This document shows positions 30,901-40,057 of a DNA stretch of 64,000 nt, piece by piece (the stretch's first letter is position 1; every line of letters starts with the position of its first letter). The DNA is taken from contig NZ_SWBM01000009.1 of NCBI RefSeq assembly GCF_005116465.1, forward strand, positions 60,392 through 124,391, given 5' to 3'. Source of the DNA: Robertmurraya kyonggiensis (GTDB lineage: Bacteria > Bacillota > Bacilli > Bacillales > Cytobacillaceae). The notes beneath the pieces were generated by a model. That model was given only the letters and a program-made list of their open reading frames with translations, searched no databases and was not told the origin of the DNA. A program made the translations under genes and the position numbers.

Positions 30901-32276
30901 GTTAAACTGCTGTCTGCTTGAAGGATCAAGGCAGCCGCTCCTGCCACGTGCGGAGCAGACATCGAAGTTCCACTATTTCCACCATATGAACTTCCTGGCA
31001 TGGACGAACGAACTCCCACACCTGGAGCTGATACTTCGGGTTTCATTTCACCAGTTGGTGATGGACCTTGTAGTGAGAAGCTTGCTAATGCATCATTAAT
31101 ATCAGTTGCACCTACTGCAATAGCCTCAGGGTAATTCCCTGGTGAGGATACAGAACCTGGTCCACCTGGATTTGTATCACGAACATTCCCTGCAGAGAAA
31201 ATAGGTACAATACCTGCATTTCTCCACGCTGTAACAGCTGGACGATACCATTCATCTAATCCTGCCACAGTTGAGCCCCAAGAATTGTTAATGACATCTG
31301 GTGCCATTTCTGGATGTGGATTACCTGCTTCATCCGTTGGAGCTAACATCCACTCTGCGATTTCTAAGAAGATAGCATCAGTTGCTCCTAAAGGACCAAA
31401 CGCTCTTGCTGCGATCCACTGCGCACCTGGTGCAACACCCACTTGGTTATTACCACTCGGGTCAGAACCTACCATTGTACCCATCGTATGAGTACCATGA
31501 CCATCTGTATCAACCGGAGTAGAAGAGCCATGAGGATCAAACCAACTAAAGGTATGATCGACTTCTCCAGTTGCCGCGTTATAACCACGGTATTTTGCCA
31601 TTAATGCTGGATGGTCCCATTGAACGCCTGTGTCGATATTGGCCACAACGACACCAGCACCATCAATTCCTAAGTTCCAAGTTGCAGGAGCACCGACACG
31701 GTCCACGCCCCACTCAATCGCGTTTAGGACTTGTTCTTCAGTAGCTGTATCTGTATGAAGTTCATTTCTAACTTCATTCAGATTAATAGATTCTACTTCT
31801 GGAAAAGAAGCTAGTTTTTCCATGACCTCTTTCGTAGCAGTCACAGCAAGACCGTTAACAATATAGAAAGATTTAATATCCTTCGCATTTTCTTCATTTT
31901 CCAAATAAGATAGGACATTTGCTTGTGTTTCTTTTGCAGTTGCTCTTAATTCATTGACGATTGTAGAACGTTTTGCAATTTCTGTTTTAGCAGCTGTAAG
32001 TTTTTGAGAAGCTGCCTTCTTTTCAGCTTGCTTTGCTACACTTGCAGTATCCACTTGCTCTTTAAATTTGACGAGGAATGACACCGTGTCACTTTTATCA
32101 AATTTCTCTATTACTTTTTTGTTAATCTTGTTTGCTGCTACTTCTTTGCTCCCATTGTAAGAAACTGAAGTACCCTTCTCTGCTGCAAAAGCAGAATTAA
32201 TTGTAAAACTTGGGATCACTAAGAGCGCGCACATGATCATGCTGAAAACTCTAGTAAATTTTCTTTTTCCTTTCAA
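27939..32276 (-). CDS. bpr: Secreted S8 serine protease, bacillopeptidase F-like
   Basis: 1445 aa (B. subtilis Bpr is ~1433). TTG start, eight bases after GGGGG. Signal peptide to about residue 31 (SAFA). Inhibitor-I9-like propeptide ~60-170. Subtilisin domain ~190-480 with Asp215 (VANIDTGVQWDHP), His260 (DTDGHGTHTMG), oxyanion Asn near 330 (NNSWG) and Ser438 (GNSGTSMSAPHVAG). Then an MAM/jelly-roll-like immune-inhibitor segment (DGWYIDDVRISG), carboxypeptidase-regulatory-like repeats, Ig/cadherin-like repeats (ITSPANGTKTNKETVTVEG) and an Arg-Pro-rich tail. No LPXTG anchor, so it is released or held by its C-terminal domains. It lies just upstream of the tasA cluster, which is unusual relative to B. 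subtilis. Confidence 0.92.
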   Translation of the reverse strand: MKGKRKFTRVFSMIMCALLVIPSFTINSAFAAEKGTSVSYNGSKEVAANKINKKVIEKFDKSDTVSFLVKFKEQVDTASVAKQAEKKAASQKLTAAKTEIAKRSTIVNELRATAKETQANVLSYLENEENAKDIKSFYIVNGLAVTATKEVMEKLASFPEVESINLNEVRNELHTDTATEEQVLNAIEWGVDRVGAPATWNLGIDGAGVVVANIDTGVQWDHPALMAKYRGYNAATGEVDHTFSWFDPHGSSTPVDTDGHGTHTMGTMVGSDPSGNNQVGVAPGAQWIAARAFGPLGATDAIFLEIAEWMLAPTDEAGNPHPEMAPDVINNSWGSTVAGLDEWYRPAVTAWRNAGIVPIFSAGNVRDTNPGGPGSVSSPGNYPEAIAVGATDINDALASFSLQGPSPTGEMKPEVSAPGVGVRSSMPGSSYGGNSGTSMSAPHVAGAAALILQADSSLTVDEVEQILKDTATPRTNAQYPTAPNNGFGHGIINVFDAVSSVVSGLGVLKGQVTIDGEDTEAAAIEHAGPAEVYAGLDVTLEASVTDNISVTSVSLEYQKEDGSWATVAAQRTSGDYKNGTYSAAIPGEELTEGSFQYRWKAVDFGGNETVTDEFSITVNASPTVGYFQDFESNFSGWRVAMGEAWEWGVPTSGPGAAFSGEKVVATNLDGTYTNNAYESLETPPISIPEDGNAYLQFKQWYNLENNWDFGGVFVTADGGSTWDQLAEYTNTTGGWVDAEFDLSAYAGETVIFSFDIATDGSVVRDGWYIDDVRISGTQLDQLQTAKPEKESATTKKGEKIDIAQLKQKMAQASKETESVKDEAAVPMALPLQAKVSVVETGRSVNTDPSTGSYVLSHAAGEYTVIAESYGYASQAQTVSISQDSETTANFNLEELPEGTVTGTVVNEQTGDPVEGATLYLLEDAAVTPVTTGADGQYSLTGYEGDYTLKIVAPSYYSQEVSISLEGNVEQNFELKPFIGFPGEIGYDDGTAENARAFYDAGNGWAVKMSLAEGHEKALVTGGLFRTWDTEWPVPGGNEFQVAVYAADGADGKPGTKLAGPFNATTLRDGNWTNVDLSEEGIIVEGDFYMVYIQNHANPNTPGLATDEDGEYAGRSYQLVGGVWDPAPEEEGNYMIRATVNYEVTAPTITSPVDGLFTNDAEVTVEGSAAPSTTVHVFNSGEEAGSVATSDDGTYSLPITLSDGANSLTAKAATDTGMTDASEAVTVVLDQAAPELTITSPANGTKTNKETVTVEGTVADANIDKVTVNGQNAIVTDGSYSKRIILDNGENTIAVVATDKAGNSTTQEVVIDAKYDEIEIANIQPAQDVTLRTGENDTVTISFTSEEDLDASFALRLPVANNATQSSETELPFTEVEPGHYEATWTAPASISASGVEIEVIARDAYGNVSRATAAGKLYINVWSPGDKDRPVAPRPGRPDLPNLPR

Positions 32277-32361
32277 TTAAGCTTCCCCCTCTACATTTTT
32301 TATAACGAACATTGACCTCCTTTCTTAGATTCCTATATTCCATAGAAATTGAGCCACTAGG

Positions 32362-32388
32362 TGCTACTTTTTCGCCGATAAAGTAGCA
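32362..32388 (-). promoter_or_regulatory. Hairpin in the bpr upstream region
   Basis: TGCTACTT and AAGTAGCA form an 8-bp inverted repeat around TTTCGCCGATA, about 90 bp upstream of the bpr start. It could be a regulator site or a leader hairpin. The rest of 32277-32590 shows no gene. Confidence 0.4.
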
Positions 32389-32594
32389 AATTAGTAAACT
32401 ATCTATGTAGGCATGTAGGAATACAGGTATAATTAATATTTATTACGCACATGGGAAAAAGATAATAAAAAGTGGACAGATTTTCCAAAGAAGGTGAAAA
32501 AGGGTAGATTAGACCCATACTATTCACCGATTTTTTGATAATAGCTAGGTCAATTAGCCAGATTTGTTGTAAGGAAATCTACTCTTAAAATGGG

Positions 32595-32625
32595 AAAAAA
32601 GCTATCCCAAGATACTTGGAATAGC
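32595..32625 (-). terminator. Terminator of the sugar ABC transporter operon
   Basis: GCTATTCCAAG (minus) pairs with CTTGGGATAGC around TAT, one mismatch, followed by T6. It lies ~150 bp beyond the last permease gene; the stretch between (32626-32772) has no gene. Confidence 0.75.
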
Positions 32626-32772
32626 TTCGCAATATTATTTCAATCCTCTTTAAAGTTTTTTAATACAAAAAAACTTACTATTTTCTCATTTGATTTAAAA
32701 CTAGATATTTTGAAACGCAGATTAATTCCTTGATTTTCCATTCCAAAATCAACAAAATTTGAGAAAAAAGCC

Positions 32773-33594
32773 TTATCCTTTTACCGACCCAGCAAGTAAC
32801 CCGCGCACGAAGAACTTACCTAGAATAATATAAACTAGCAATGTCGGGAGAGCTGCTAATAACGCACCTGCCATTTGCACGTTCCACTGGACAATTTGAC
32901 TACCCGATAAGTTTTGTAAAGCTACCATAATCGGGTGATTATCTGAATTCGTAATCGTCACGGCAAACAAAAATTCATTCCAGATGTTCGTAAACTGCCA
33001 GATGGCTACGACCACAAATCCTGATATCGACAACGGCAACATGATATGCCGAAAAACACCTAAGAAATTCGCACCATCAATCTGTGCCGACTCGATCATG
33101 GAATCTGGAATATTGGCATAAAAGTTTCGAAACATCAGTGTCGTGATCGGCAAACCATACACCACATGAGTTATGATGAGCCCCCAAATTGTATTGTAGA
33201 GTCCGACCTTACTCAAAAACTGGATTAAAGGTATCAGAATGCTTTGATAAGGAATAAACATGCCGAATAGCATAACTGTAAAAATGAATTCTGACCCTTT
33301 AAAACGCCATTTAGATAGTACATAGCCGTTCATCGCACCTAATACCGCTGATAGCAAGGTTGCCGGAACAACTAAGTAAATACTATTCATAAAATTTGGT
33401 GCCAGCTCTTGAAAAGCATGTGTATAGCTACTAAAGTCGAGAGAAGTTGGGAGGGACCACATTGTATTTAGTGATACTTCATCTAAAGGCTTTAAGCTCG
33501 TCACTAACATGACATAGACAGGTGTTAAAAAGAAGATTGCTAACACCACTAAAATGAAATATTTTGCTATTGTACTAAATCTGAGCTGTGCCAT
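32773..33594 (-). CDS. Sugar ABC transporter permease, MalG family
   Basis: 273 aa, six membrane helices. The EAA motif that contacts the ATPase is visible as ESAQIDGANFLGVFRHIMLP (about residues 160-180). N-terminal FSTIAKYFILVVLAIFFLTPVYVMLVTSLKP-type helix is standard. One base after the MalF-type permease stop. The operon has no ATPase gene, so it must share a general MsmX-type ATPase encoded elsewhere, as is known for B. subtilis sugar ABC systems. Confidence 0.92.
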   Translation of the reverse strand: MAQLRFSTIAKYFILVVLAIFFLTPVYVMLVTSLKPLDEVSLNTMWSLPTSLDFSSYTHAFQELAPNFMNSIYLVVPATLLSAVLGAMNGYVLSKWRFKGSEFIFTVMLFGMFIPYQSILIPLIQFLSKVGLYNTIWGLIITHVVYGLPITTLMFRNFYANIPDSMIESAQIDGANFLGVFRHIMLPLSISGFVVVAIWQFTNIWNEFLFAVTITNSDNHPIMVALQNLSGSQIVQWNVQMAGALLAALPTLLVYIILGKFFVRGLLAGSVKG

Positions 33595-34557
33595 CTATTG
33601 GTCCCCCCTTCTGCTCGAAATTAAATATGGAACGATAAACACCGCTACTAACAACAACATGATAATGGCAATGGCTGCACCGTTGGCATAATAGTTCCCT
33701 CTAAATGTCGTTTCAAACATATACACACCAGGAACATCCGTCACAAAATTCGCACCCGAGCCTGTCATAGCATAAATCAAGTCAAAGATTTTCAATGATA
33801 TATGCGCCATAATGATGACGACACTTACGGTAATCGGCATGAGTATTGGCAAAATTACCTTTCGATAAATCTGAAACTCACTGGCCCCATCGATTCTCGC
33901 TGCTTCTCGCAATTCCTCTGGAATTCCACGTAATCCAGCAAGGTACATTGCTAACGAAAATCCTGTCATTTGCCAGACAGCTGCAATCACAACAGCAAAT
34001 ATAGCTACAGGTAATCCAAATTCAATTTGGCCCCATTCAAAACCAGCTAAAATTTTTGTATCGGTATACCATTTCGGTTGGATATTGAAGACTTGAAGAA
34101 ATTTGTTATATCCAGTGGATGGATTTAATAACCATTGCCACACCACACCTGTAACAACAAATGATAAGGCCATCGGAAATAAGAAGATGTTCCTAAAAAT
34201 CGATTCACCCTTTAGCTTTTGGTCAATCAAAATCGACAATCCTAATCCTAAAATAATAACTAATCCAATAAACAAAATGGTAAAAAACACAGTATTACGC
34301 AAATCTGCTTGAAAACGATAATCTCCAAATAAGTAAATATAATTTTTTAGCCCTGCAAATGAAAAATCTGGTACAAGCGTATTCCAATTACTAACTGAAA
34401 CCCATCCTGTCCAGCCAATAAACCCATAAATAAAAATAAGGATCAGAATAAAAGAAGGCGCAAGAAAAGCAACTGCCATCGCTCGATCCTTACTTAACCG
34501 AGTCTTCCTTTTTAGCTCCGTCTGTTGTTTCACCTCTAATTGCGGCTCCATTGCCAT
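33595..34557 (-). CDS. Sugar ABC transporter permease, MalF family
   Basis: 320 aa with a short charged N-terminus then six helices. EAA motif [20 protein letters not shown] near residue 220. Pairs with the permease encoded next. Upstream, a strong hairpin separates it from the binding-protein gene. The binding protein resembles glucose/mannose-type proteins, so the pair is likely to import a monosaccharide or small oligosaccharide; this is inference. Confidence 0.92.
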   Translation of the reverse strand: MAMEPQLEVKQQTELKRKTRLSKDRAMAVAFLAPSFILILIFIYGFIGWTGWVSVSNWNTLVPDFSFAGLKNYIYLFGDYRFQADLRNTVFFTILFIGLVIILGLGLSILIDQKLKGESIFRNIFLFPMALSFVVTGVVWQWLLNPSTGYNKFLQVFNIQPKWYTDTKILAGFEWGQIEFGLPVAIFAVVIAAVWQMTGFSLAMYLAGLRGIPEELREAARIDGASEFQIYRKVILPILMPITVSVVIIMAHISLKIFDLIYAMTGSGANFVTDVPGVYMFETTFRGNYYANGAAIAIIMLLLVAVFIVPYLISSRRGDQ

Positions 34558-34605
34558 GTCCTCCTAACGAAAGAGGGAGTTCCTCTAAAACTTTTTAACA
34601 ATTTA

Positions 34606-34633
34606 GCCCCGTATCCAATGAAAGATACGGGGC
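34606..34633 (-). terminator. Intercistronic hairpin after the sugar-binding protein gene
   Basis: GCCCCGTATC (34606-34615) pairs perfectly with GATACGGGGC (34624-34633), a 10-bp GC-rich stem without a clear T run on the minus strand. Between binding protein and permeases such hairpins usually stabilise the upstream mRNA or cause partial termination. Confidence 0.7.
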
Positions 34634-34667
34634 ATAATCTTGTTCACACCCCTGTTAGTTGAACAAC

Positions 34668-35963
34668 TTACAGGTCAGATGCAGCATTTTTCAAAGCATT
34701 GATGAAATTGTCTACATCTTGTTGGGTAACAAAAATATTAACCGCTTGATTCACTTTTGTTAAAAAGCCTTCGGCTGCTGCTGAACCGTGAGCTAAGCTT
34801 GCAGATAATTTTGCTGCCTTAAAGTCTTCCATCGTGTCTTTTCCATACTGATCATATTTTGATACATCTGCATCAACACGAGCAGGAATAGAACCTTTTA
34901 ATGGGTTAAACGCATCTTGACCCTCAACAGAACCTAGTACTGCTAAAAATTCTTTTACATCATCTGGATTTTCAATTCCTTTTGGTAAACCAAATGTATC
35001 GGTAATAACCATGAAATGTCCATTGGTTTCAGGAGTTGTCGTATAACCGAAGTCCACATTTGTTTCTAATTTCATGTCATTAGAGAAGTATCCCTTTGCC
35101 CAGTCACCCATAATCGTCATGGCTGCCTCACCATTCCCAACTAGTTGAGCTGCATCCTGCCAGTTACGAGAAGCATGATCCTCATTGACATAGCCTAAAG
35201 TCTTTTTAAACAACTCAGCTGCTTCAATCACACGTTCATCATCGAAAGCAACATCTCCACTAAATAAGCCTTTATAATCGTCTTGCCCTAATACACCTAG
35301 AAGAATATTTTCAAAAATTTGTGTAGCTGTCCAAGCTTCTTTATCTCCAAGTGCTAGAGGTGTAACACCAGCAGCTTTGAGTTTATCTGCTGCAGCAAAA
35401 AATTCATCAAACGTCACTGGAACCTCAACACCGTTTTCTTCAAATACATGCTTGTTGTAGAAGATTACATTTCCACGGTGGATGTTCACAGGAACAGAGT
35501 AAATATTCCCGTCTTTACTAACCATATCGATTAAATCCTGCGGAAACTTATCCATCCATCCTTGTTCTTCGTAAAAATCATTTAAAGTATCCATTTTGTC
35601 CGCTGCAACCCAGCCTTCATTCAACTCTGCACCGCCATGTACTTGGAATGTAGATGGTGGTTCATTACCTTGCATGCGAGTTGCTAGAACCGCTTTTGCA
35701 TTTGTACCCGCTCCACCAGCTACTGCTGCATTTTCTACTTTAATATCTGGATGCTTATTCTCAAATAAATCAATTAACGCAAGTAATCCATCCTCTTCAC
35801 CAGCACCCGTCCACCAGCTGAAAATCTCGACAGCTCCACCGTTCTTTTCACCTGAAGTACCCTCATCAGAATCAGATGGCGTATCATTTGCAGAATCTGA
35901 TGAGCATGCTCCAAGAAAAATGGCTAAAAACAGTACAAAAATTAGACTGAACAATTTCTTCAC
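34668..35963 (-). CDS. Sugar-binding lipoprotein of ABC transporter (glucose/mannose-type)
   Basis: 431 aa. Lipobox LGACSSDS (Cys near residue 20), then an acidic Ser-rich linker and an extracellular binding-protein fold. The start of the mature domain (VEIFSWWTGAGEEDGLLALI) and the following VAGGAGTNAKAVLATRMQG and PSTFQVHGGAEL closely resemble the glucose/mannose-binding proteins of the GtsA type. First gene of the transporter unit, preceded by a cre-like site and by the regulator gene. Ligand is inferred from remembered family similarity. Confidence 0.9.
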   Translation of the reverse strand: MKKLFSLIFVLFLAIFLGACSSDSANDTPSDSDEGTSGEKNGGAVEIFSWWTGAGEEDGLLALIDLFENKHPDIKVENAAVAGGAGTNAKAVLATRMQGNEPPSTFQVHGGAELNEGWVAADKMDTLNDFYEEQGWMDKFPQDLIDMVSKDGNIYSVPVNIHRGNVIFYNKHVFEENGVEVPVTFDEFFAAADKLKAAGVTPLALGDKEAWTATQIFENILLGVLGQDDYKGLFSGDVAFDDERVIEAAELFKKTLGYVNEDHASRNWQDAAQLVGNGEAAMTIMGDWAKGYFSNDMKLETNVDFGYTTTPETNGHFMVITDTFGLPKGIENPDDVKEFLAVLGSVEGQDAFNPLKGSIPARVDADVSKYDQYGKDTMEDFKAAKLSASLAHGSAAAEGFLTKVNQAVNIFVTQQDVDNFINALKNAASDL

Positions 35964-35994
35964 TTGCCAAAACCCCCTTTTATTCGCTATCTAA

Positions 35995-36008
35995 TGATAA
36001 CGCTTTCA
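35995..36008. promoter_or_regulatory. cre-like site upstream of the sugar-binding lipoprotein gene
   Basis: TGATAACGCTTTCA matches 13 of 14 positions of the cre consensus, 32 bp before the ATG. Indicates that the ABC operon has its own promoter under CcpA control, distinct from the regulator genes. Confidence 0.6.
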
Positions 36009-36077
36009 TATCAATTGTATGGGATTCTTATACCTATTCCGATCATGAATATCTTCATTTTTTTACTAATTTCTTCA

Positions 36078-37490
36078 CTATTTTACGATCGACTGTTTAT
36101 ATTGCTTAGGAGAGACTTGAAACTGCTTTTTAAATACACGACTAAAATAATTCGGATCCTTATACCCAACGAGAAAGCATATCTCTTTTAAACTAATATT
36201 TTGATCGACCAACAATTCCTTTGCCTTATTCATTCGAATCGTCGTTAGGTAATCGATAAATGTTTCCCCACAGCTTTCTTTAAATAGTGCCGAAAAATAG
36301 TTGGGACTTAGCTGAACCATTTGTGCAACTTCCTCTAATGCAATCGGTTCTTGATAATGCACATGGATATATCTCTTTGCCCGCTCAATCTTATCTTTTG
36401 ATTTATAGTAAAGCTGGATGTTAAAACAACATAATTTGATAAAATCAGTCCACTCTTGCTCTGAGTGCATATGCACAAATGATCGGGACGGCATATTCAC
36501 TTGCTTGTCATCCATCAGATGTTTCACTCTATAAAATAGCTCGTGTAAAAAGTGTTCCTGTGGTTCCGTTTTAAAAAGTTCACTCAAAGCGTGTATCGCC
36601 TTTTCCTCGTTTCCTTCAGCGACACCTTGGAAGATTTGTTCCATACTTCGCTCCCATTCGCGGTCCACTTCTCCCTCGAATCCATACTGTCGATGAACGA
36701 CATGCTTTAAATCCTGAATCGCTGTTAAGGCTTCATGAAACGAACGGGGCAAATCTGTGATTTTCAAATAGGGCTGACCAATTCCAATGAGTGTACGACT
36801 ATCTAAAAGGTTATGAATATTTCTAGCAACCTTTAATAATTCTGTTTTCCTCCGTTTCACCTTTGCTATAAATAATAGAACAAGATGATGGTCATCTTCC
36901 TTTGTGATAACCGTATCCCCAGAAAAATGGCTCGCTTTTTCCACAAGGAACTCCACATCCTCTACTTTTTCACTCAAAATGAAAAAGTAACCAGACTGCA
37001 TCTCTGGATATAATGTTCTTTGCAGTGCTGCTAAACTCTCGCTAGATTCATGCTTCATCAACTTGGTCATCCATAGTTCACTTGCGATTGAATGGGAACT
37101 TCTCTTATTCTCCTGTTCTGTCCGTATCTCACTCATAATCCTCGTAAAAACTTCGAGCATCTCTGCCTTTTTACTTGGTTTAAGAATATAGTCTTTCACC
37201 CCTAGCCCTATCGCCTGCTTGGCATAATGAAAAGAATCATAGGCTGAAATAATAATAAACTTACTATCTGGGTGGTTCTTTTTAATGATTTCGATGGCCT
37301 CTAAACCATTAATCCCTGGCATCTTAATATCCATCAAAATAATATCTGGCTCGATTTTTGCGGTGAGTTCAATCGCTTCACGGCCATTCACCGCTTCACC
37401 AATAACAGAGGTGTCTTCAAAATTCTCCTCAATAAATTTCTTCATAGCTTTCCGTTCTAAAAATTCATCTTCGGCAATCAAGACTCTCAT
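36078..37490 (-). CDS. YesN-type response regulator with AraC DNA-binding domain
   Basis: 470 aa. N-terminal receiver with phospho-acceptor Asp54 ([13 protein letters not shown]), a ~220-residue middle linker, and a C-terminal AraC-type double HTH ([20 protein letters not shown] and [20 protein letters not shown]). GAGGAGG before the ATG; the start overlaps the kinase gene by 26 bp. Expected to activate the adjacent sugar ABC operon when phosphorylated by the kinase. Confidence 0.92.
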   Translation of the reverse strand: MRVLIAEDEFLERKAMKKFIEENFEDTSVIGEAVNGREAIELTAKIEPDIILMDIKMPGINGLEAIEIIKKNHPDSKFIIISAYDSFHYAKQAIGLGVKDYILKPSKKAEMLEVFTRIMSEIRTEQENKRSSHSIASELWMTKLMKHESSESLAALQRTLYPEMQSGYFFILSEKVEDVEFLVEKASHFSGDTVITKEDDHHLVLLFIAKVKRRKTELLKVARNIHNLLDSRTLIGIGQPYLKITDLPRSFHEALTAIQDLKHVVHRQYGFEGEVDREWERSMEQIFQGVAEGNEEKAIHALSELFKTEPQEHFLHELFYRVKHLMDDKQVNMPSRSFVHMHSEQEWTDFIKLCCFNIQLYYKSKDKIERAKRYIHVHYQEPIALEEVAQMVQLSPNYFSALFKESCGETFIDYLTTIRMNKAKELLVDQNISLKEICFLVGYKDPNYFSRVFKKQFQVSPKQYKQSIVK

Positions 37491-38910
37491 TCTCTGCCCT
37501 CCTCGTAGGTAACAGTAAGCGAATCACTGTTCCTACCTCAATCTCTGATTCTATTTCAACGATTTCATTTTCATGATAAAAAAGTTGTAACCGACGAATG
37601 ACATTGTTTAATCCTAGACCAGTAGAGTGACCGATATGTGTTTTTGTGTCGGAAGACGATAAAACTTGCTTTACTTGTTCATCTGACATTCCGACCCCGT
37701 CGTCTGCAACTTCAACTACAATATGTTGTTCAGAAGCATACACCGATAGTCGAACCGTACCACCTTTTTCATTCGACTCGATCCCATGGATAAAGACATT
37801 CTCGATGAGTGGCTGTAAGGTTAATCTAGGAATAGGGATATCTAAGCATCGCTCATCCAAATCGATCACAAACTTAATCCGCTCAAAAAAACGGCTTCTC
37901 TGGATATTCAAATATTCACAGGCTATTTTCACCTCATCTCTTAATAACACTTCTTTATCAATATCACCTAAACTATGTCGCAAAATCGCCCCAACAGAAT
38001 CTATCAAATCGGATGTAGACTTCGCGTCTTCTAAATACGCCATTTTTGAGACTGTATTCAAGGTATTGAATAGAAAGTGTGGATTGATTTGATTCTGTAA
38101 ATGCTTTAATTCTAGCTCCTTCATCAATCGTTCCTGCTCAGACTTCTCTTTCATTTCCTCAATCAATTCGCGAATACTAAACTTCATTTTATTAAAAGAA
38201 TCCCCTAATAGCTTTAGCTCATCATTGGTCTTAATGTTAATAGGCTCACTATGAAAATTCCCCAGCGACACTTCCTTCGCTTCTTTAGAGAGAATCTGAA
38301 TCGGCTTATTTATCCCTTGGGCAAAACGAATGGCCATAAAGGCTCCTAAAATAACGGTGGTCAAAAATAAAAATAAGATAAATAACTGAAACGAGCTATT
38401 CCGATGCTGTAGATCATTATAAAAAGATTGATAGTCTGATAACTTCGTATTTATCAATTGAAGTGTGGTTTCTTGTATGTATGCAGCCATGCGCTGTTCT
38501 TCTTTCAAGTGCGCAGTAGAGCTTTGAATATCATCTAGTAGAACAAAACCGACAGCTAACTCCGTTTCCATCACAAACGCATCGATTAGGTTCAAATAAT
38601 TTTTTGTTTGAATTTGCTCTCTTTCTCTACTATTTTCCTCCAGCTCTACTTTTTGTTTTCTTAATTCAGCTAAGTGCTGAAAGTATAGCTCTAAGTCTTC
38701 GTCTTTTCTTTCGACCACATAATCTCTCGTTGACTCAGAGAGACTCGTTGTTGTCTGTGATACTTCATTTAAAACAAGGAAATGGTTGAAACTGTTGTGA
38801 TATTCATTCATTAGTCTACTAGAACTGAAATAGATCGAAATGGTCACAATCGTGAATAGGGCAGCGAATACGAAAAAGTATACAATTAACTTATCTCTTA
38901 TCGACTTCAT
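37465..38910 (-). CDS. YesM/LytS-type sensor histidine kinase
   Basis: 481 aa. TM1 about 8-28, an extracytoplasmic helical domain of ~145 residues, TM2 about 174-196, HAMP 197-250, His-kinase motif with phospho-His278 in [13 protein letters not shown], and an HATPase domain with [11 protein letters not shown] and [11 protein letters not shown]. The gene overlaps both neighbours. The preceding exported binding protein presumably presents the sugar to the periplasmic-side helical domain. Confidence 0.92.
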   Translation of the reverse strand: MKSIRDKLIVYFFVFAALFTIVTISIYFSSSRLMNEYHNSFNHFLVLNEVSQTTTSLSESTRDYVVERKDEDLELYFQHLAELRKQKVELEENSREREQIQTKNYLNLIDAFVMETELAVGFVLLDDIQSSTAHLKEEQRMAAYIQETTLQLINTKLSDYQSFYNDLQHRNSSFQLFILFLFLTTVILGAFMAIRFAQGINKPIQILSKEAKEVSLGNFHSEPINIKTNDELKLLGDSFNKMKFSIRELIEEMKEKSEQERLMKELELKHLQNQINPHFLFNTLNTVSKMAYLEDAKSTSDLIDSVGAILRHSLGDIDKEVLLRDEVKIACEYLNIQRSRFFERIKFVIDLDERCLDIPIPRLTLQPLIENVFIHGIESNEKGGTVRLSVYASEQHIVVEVADDGVGMSDEQVKQVLSSSDTKTHIGHSTGLGLNNVIRRLQLFYHENEIVEIESEIEVGTVIRLLLPTRRAENESLDCRR

Positions 38911-39895
38911 GATTCTCCTCTACTGGAATAATTTCTCCGTTTTTAATATCACCCTTATGAACCACACTCATATCCGTATAATGTAAGCGGTTAACTTTCT
39001 CCTTATTCAAAACCCTAATTAGACTAGACACCGCTTGTCTCCCCATTTCAGTTGGATTTTGCGCAATCGTTGCATGTATTTTTCCTTGTTCGATTAAATC
39101 TAGTGTTTGTGGAAGTGTATCAAATGCGATTATATAGGGAGCATTTTTCGGCATCATTTCCTCGATTCCTTGAACAATCCCAACTCCATCTAATGCAGTA
39201 GCCCCAAAGAAAGCATTCATTTGCGGGTATTTCTTCATTAAAGAATAGGTCGCGTCAATCGCACCGATTTCGGTAATATTGGATTCAACGACTTCTACCA
39301 AGTGAATCCTCGTCTCTTTTTCGATAGCATCCTTAAAGCCCTCTAAGCGGAGTTTCTGATTAGGTGCATCAAATGTCCCCACAACCACTCCTACATATTG
39401 CTCTCCCTTTGTTTCCGCCACTAAGGTTTGCCCTGCTAGAACGCCTGCCAAATAATTATCTGTACCAACATAGACATCTCGTTCACTAGTAGGTGAATCC
39501 CCATCAATCGTAATGATTGGTATGCCAATATCAACCGCTTTTTTCACCAATTTATTAAATTGATCACCAGGTATTCCAGGTACAATAATGCCATCTACAT
39601 GTGCCGAGATCATGCGGTCTAATATTTCTATCTTTTCTTCATTATTCGATCTAGTTGGTCCTACGTATTCTAAGTATACATTTTGTAATTCGGCTTCTTC
39701 CTGTGCTCCATTTTCAATGAGATGCCAATAATCATTCCCAACCTCTTCGGTTATGAGGACAAAATGATATTGATACGAAAATGTAGATTCCATTTCACTT
39801 TTTACATAGAAGGTCTCTTTCCCGTAATAAATCATGACTGAAAAACAAAGTAGAAATGTTATGATGGAAAACCCGTAAATAACGGCTCTTTTTAT
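38891..39895 (-). CDS. Exported sugar-binding sensor protein (RbsB/XylFII-like)
   Basis: About 334 aa if begun at 39895. The first ATG in frame (39835) gives 314 aa but lacks a proper signal peptide and ribosome binding site. Reading 20 codons further upstream in frame gives (M)[20 protein letters not shown], a good signal/anchor segment, beginning at an ATA seven bases after AAAGGGGG. A non-canonical ATA start is therefore likely; the alternative is a sequence or annotation difference. The rest is a periplasmic-binding-protein type 1 fold ([34 protein letters not shown]). Overlaps the kinase gene by 20 bp. Organisation resembles the known XylFII-LytS-YesN three-component sensors. Confidence 0.8.
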   Translation of the reverse strand: MKRAVIYGFSIITFLLCFSVMIYYGKETFYVKSEMESTFSYQYHFVLITEEVGNDYWHLIENGAQEEAELQNVYLEYVGPTRSNNEEKIEILDRMISAHVDGIIVPGIPGDQFNKLVKKAVDIGIPIITIDGDSPTSERDVYVGTDNYLAGVLAGQTLVAETKGEQYVGVVVGTFDAPNQKLRLEGFKDAIEKETRIHLVEVVESNITEIGAIDATYSLMKKYPQMNAFFGATALDGVGIVQGIEEMMPKNAPYIIAFDTLPQTLDLIEQGKIHATIAQNPTEMGRQAVSSLIRVLNKEKVNRLHYTDMSVVHKGDIKNGEIIPVEENHEVDKR

Positions 39896-40014
39896 ATCTG
39901 TTCCCCCTTTATCTGGAAATACCTAATATTTATTATATAATAAAAAAATTTGTTATATATTTTATTTTTAGAATTTTTCATATAGAAGGGTTGAGGAGTG
40001 TCATTTATAGATAT

Positions 40015-40042
40015 GAAAAAGAACGCTTAAGAATAAGCGCCC
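40015..40042 (-). terminator. Terminator of the 3D-domain protein gene
   Basis: GGGCGCTTA and TAAGCGTTC (minus strand, loop TTCT) followed by TTTTTC, 16 bp beyond the stop codon. The AT-rich 39920-39980 probably holds the promoter of the sensor operon. Confidence 0.75.
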
Positions 40043-40057
40043 TCGGAATCATTTATA

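Noticed and set aside
38978..38991. cre-like TGTAAGCGGTTAAC
   Set aside because: It is inside the sensor-protein coding region, matches only 12 of 14 positions, and is remote from any promoter.
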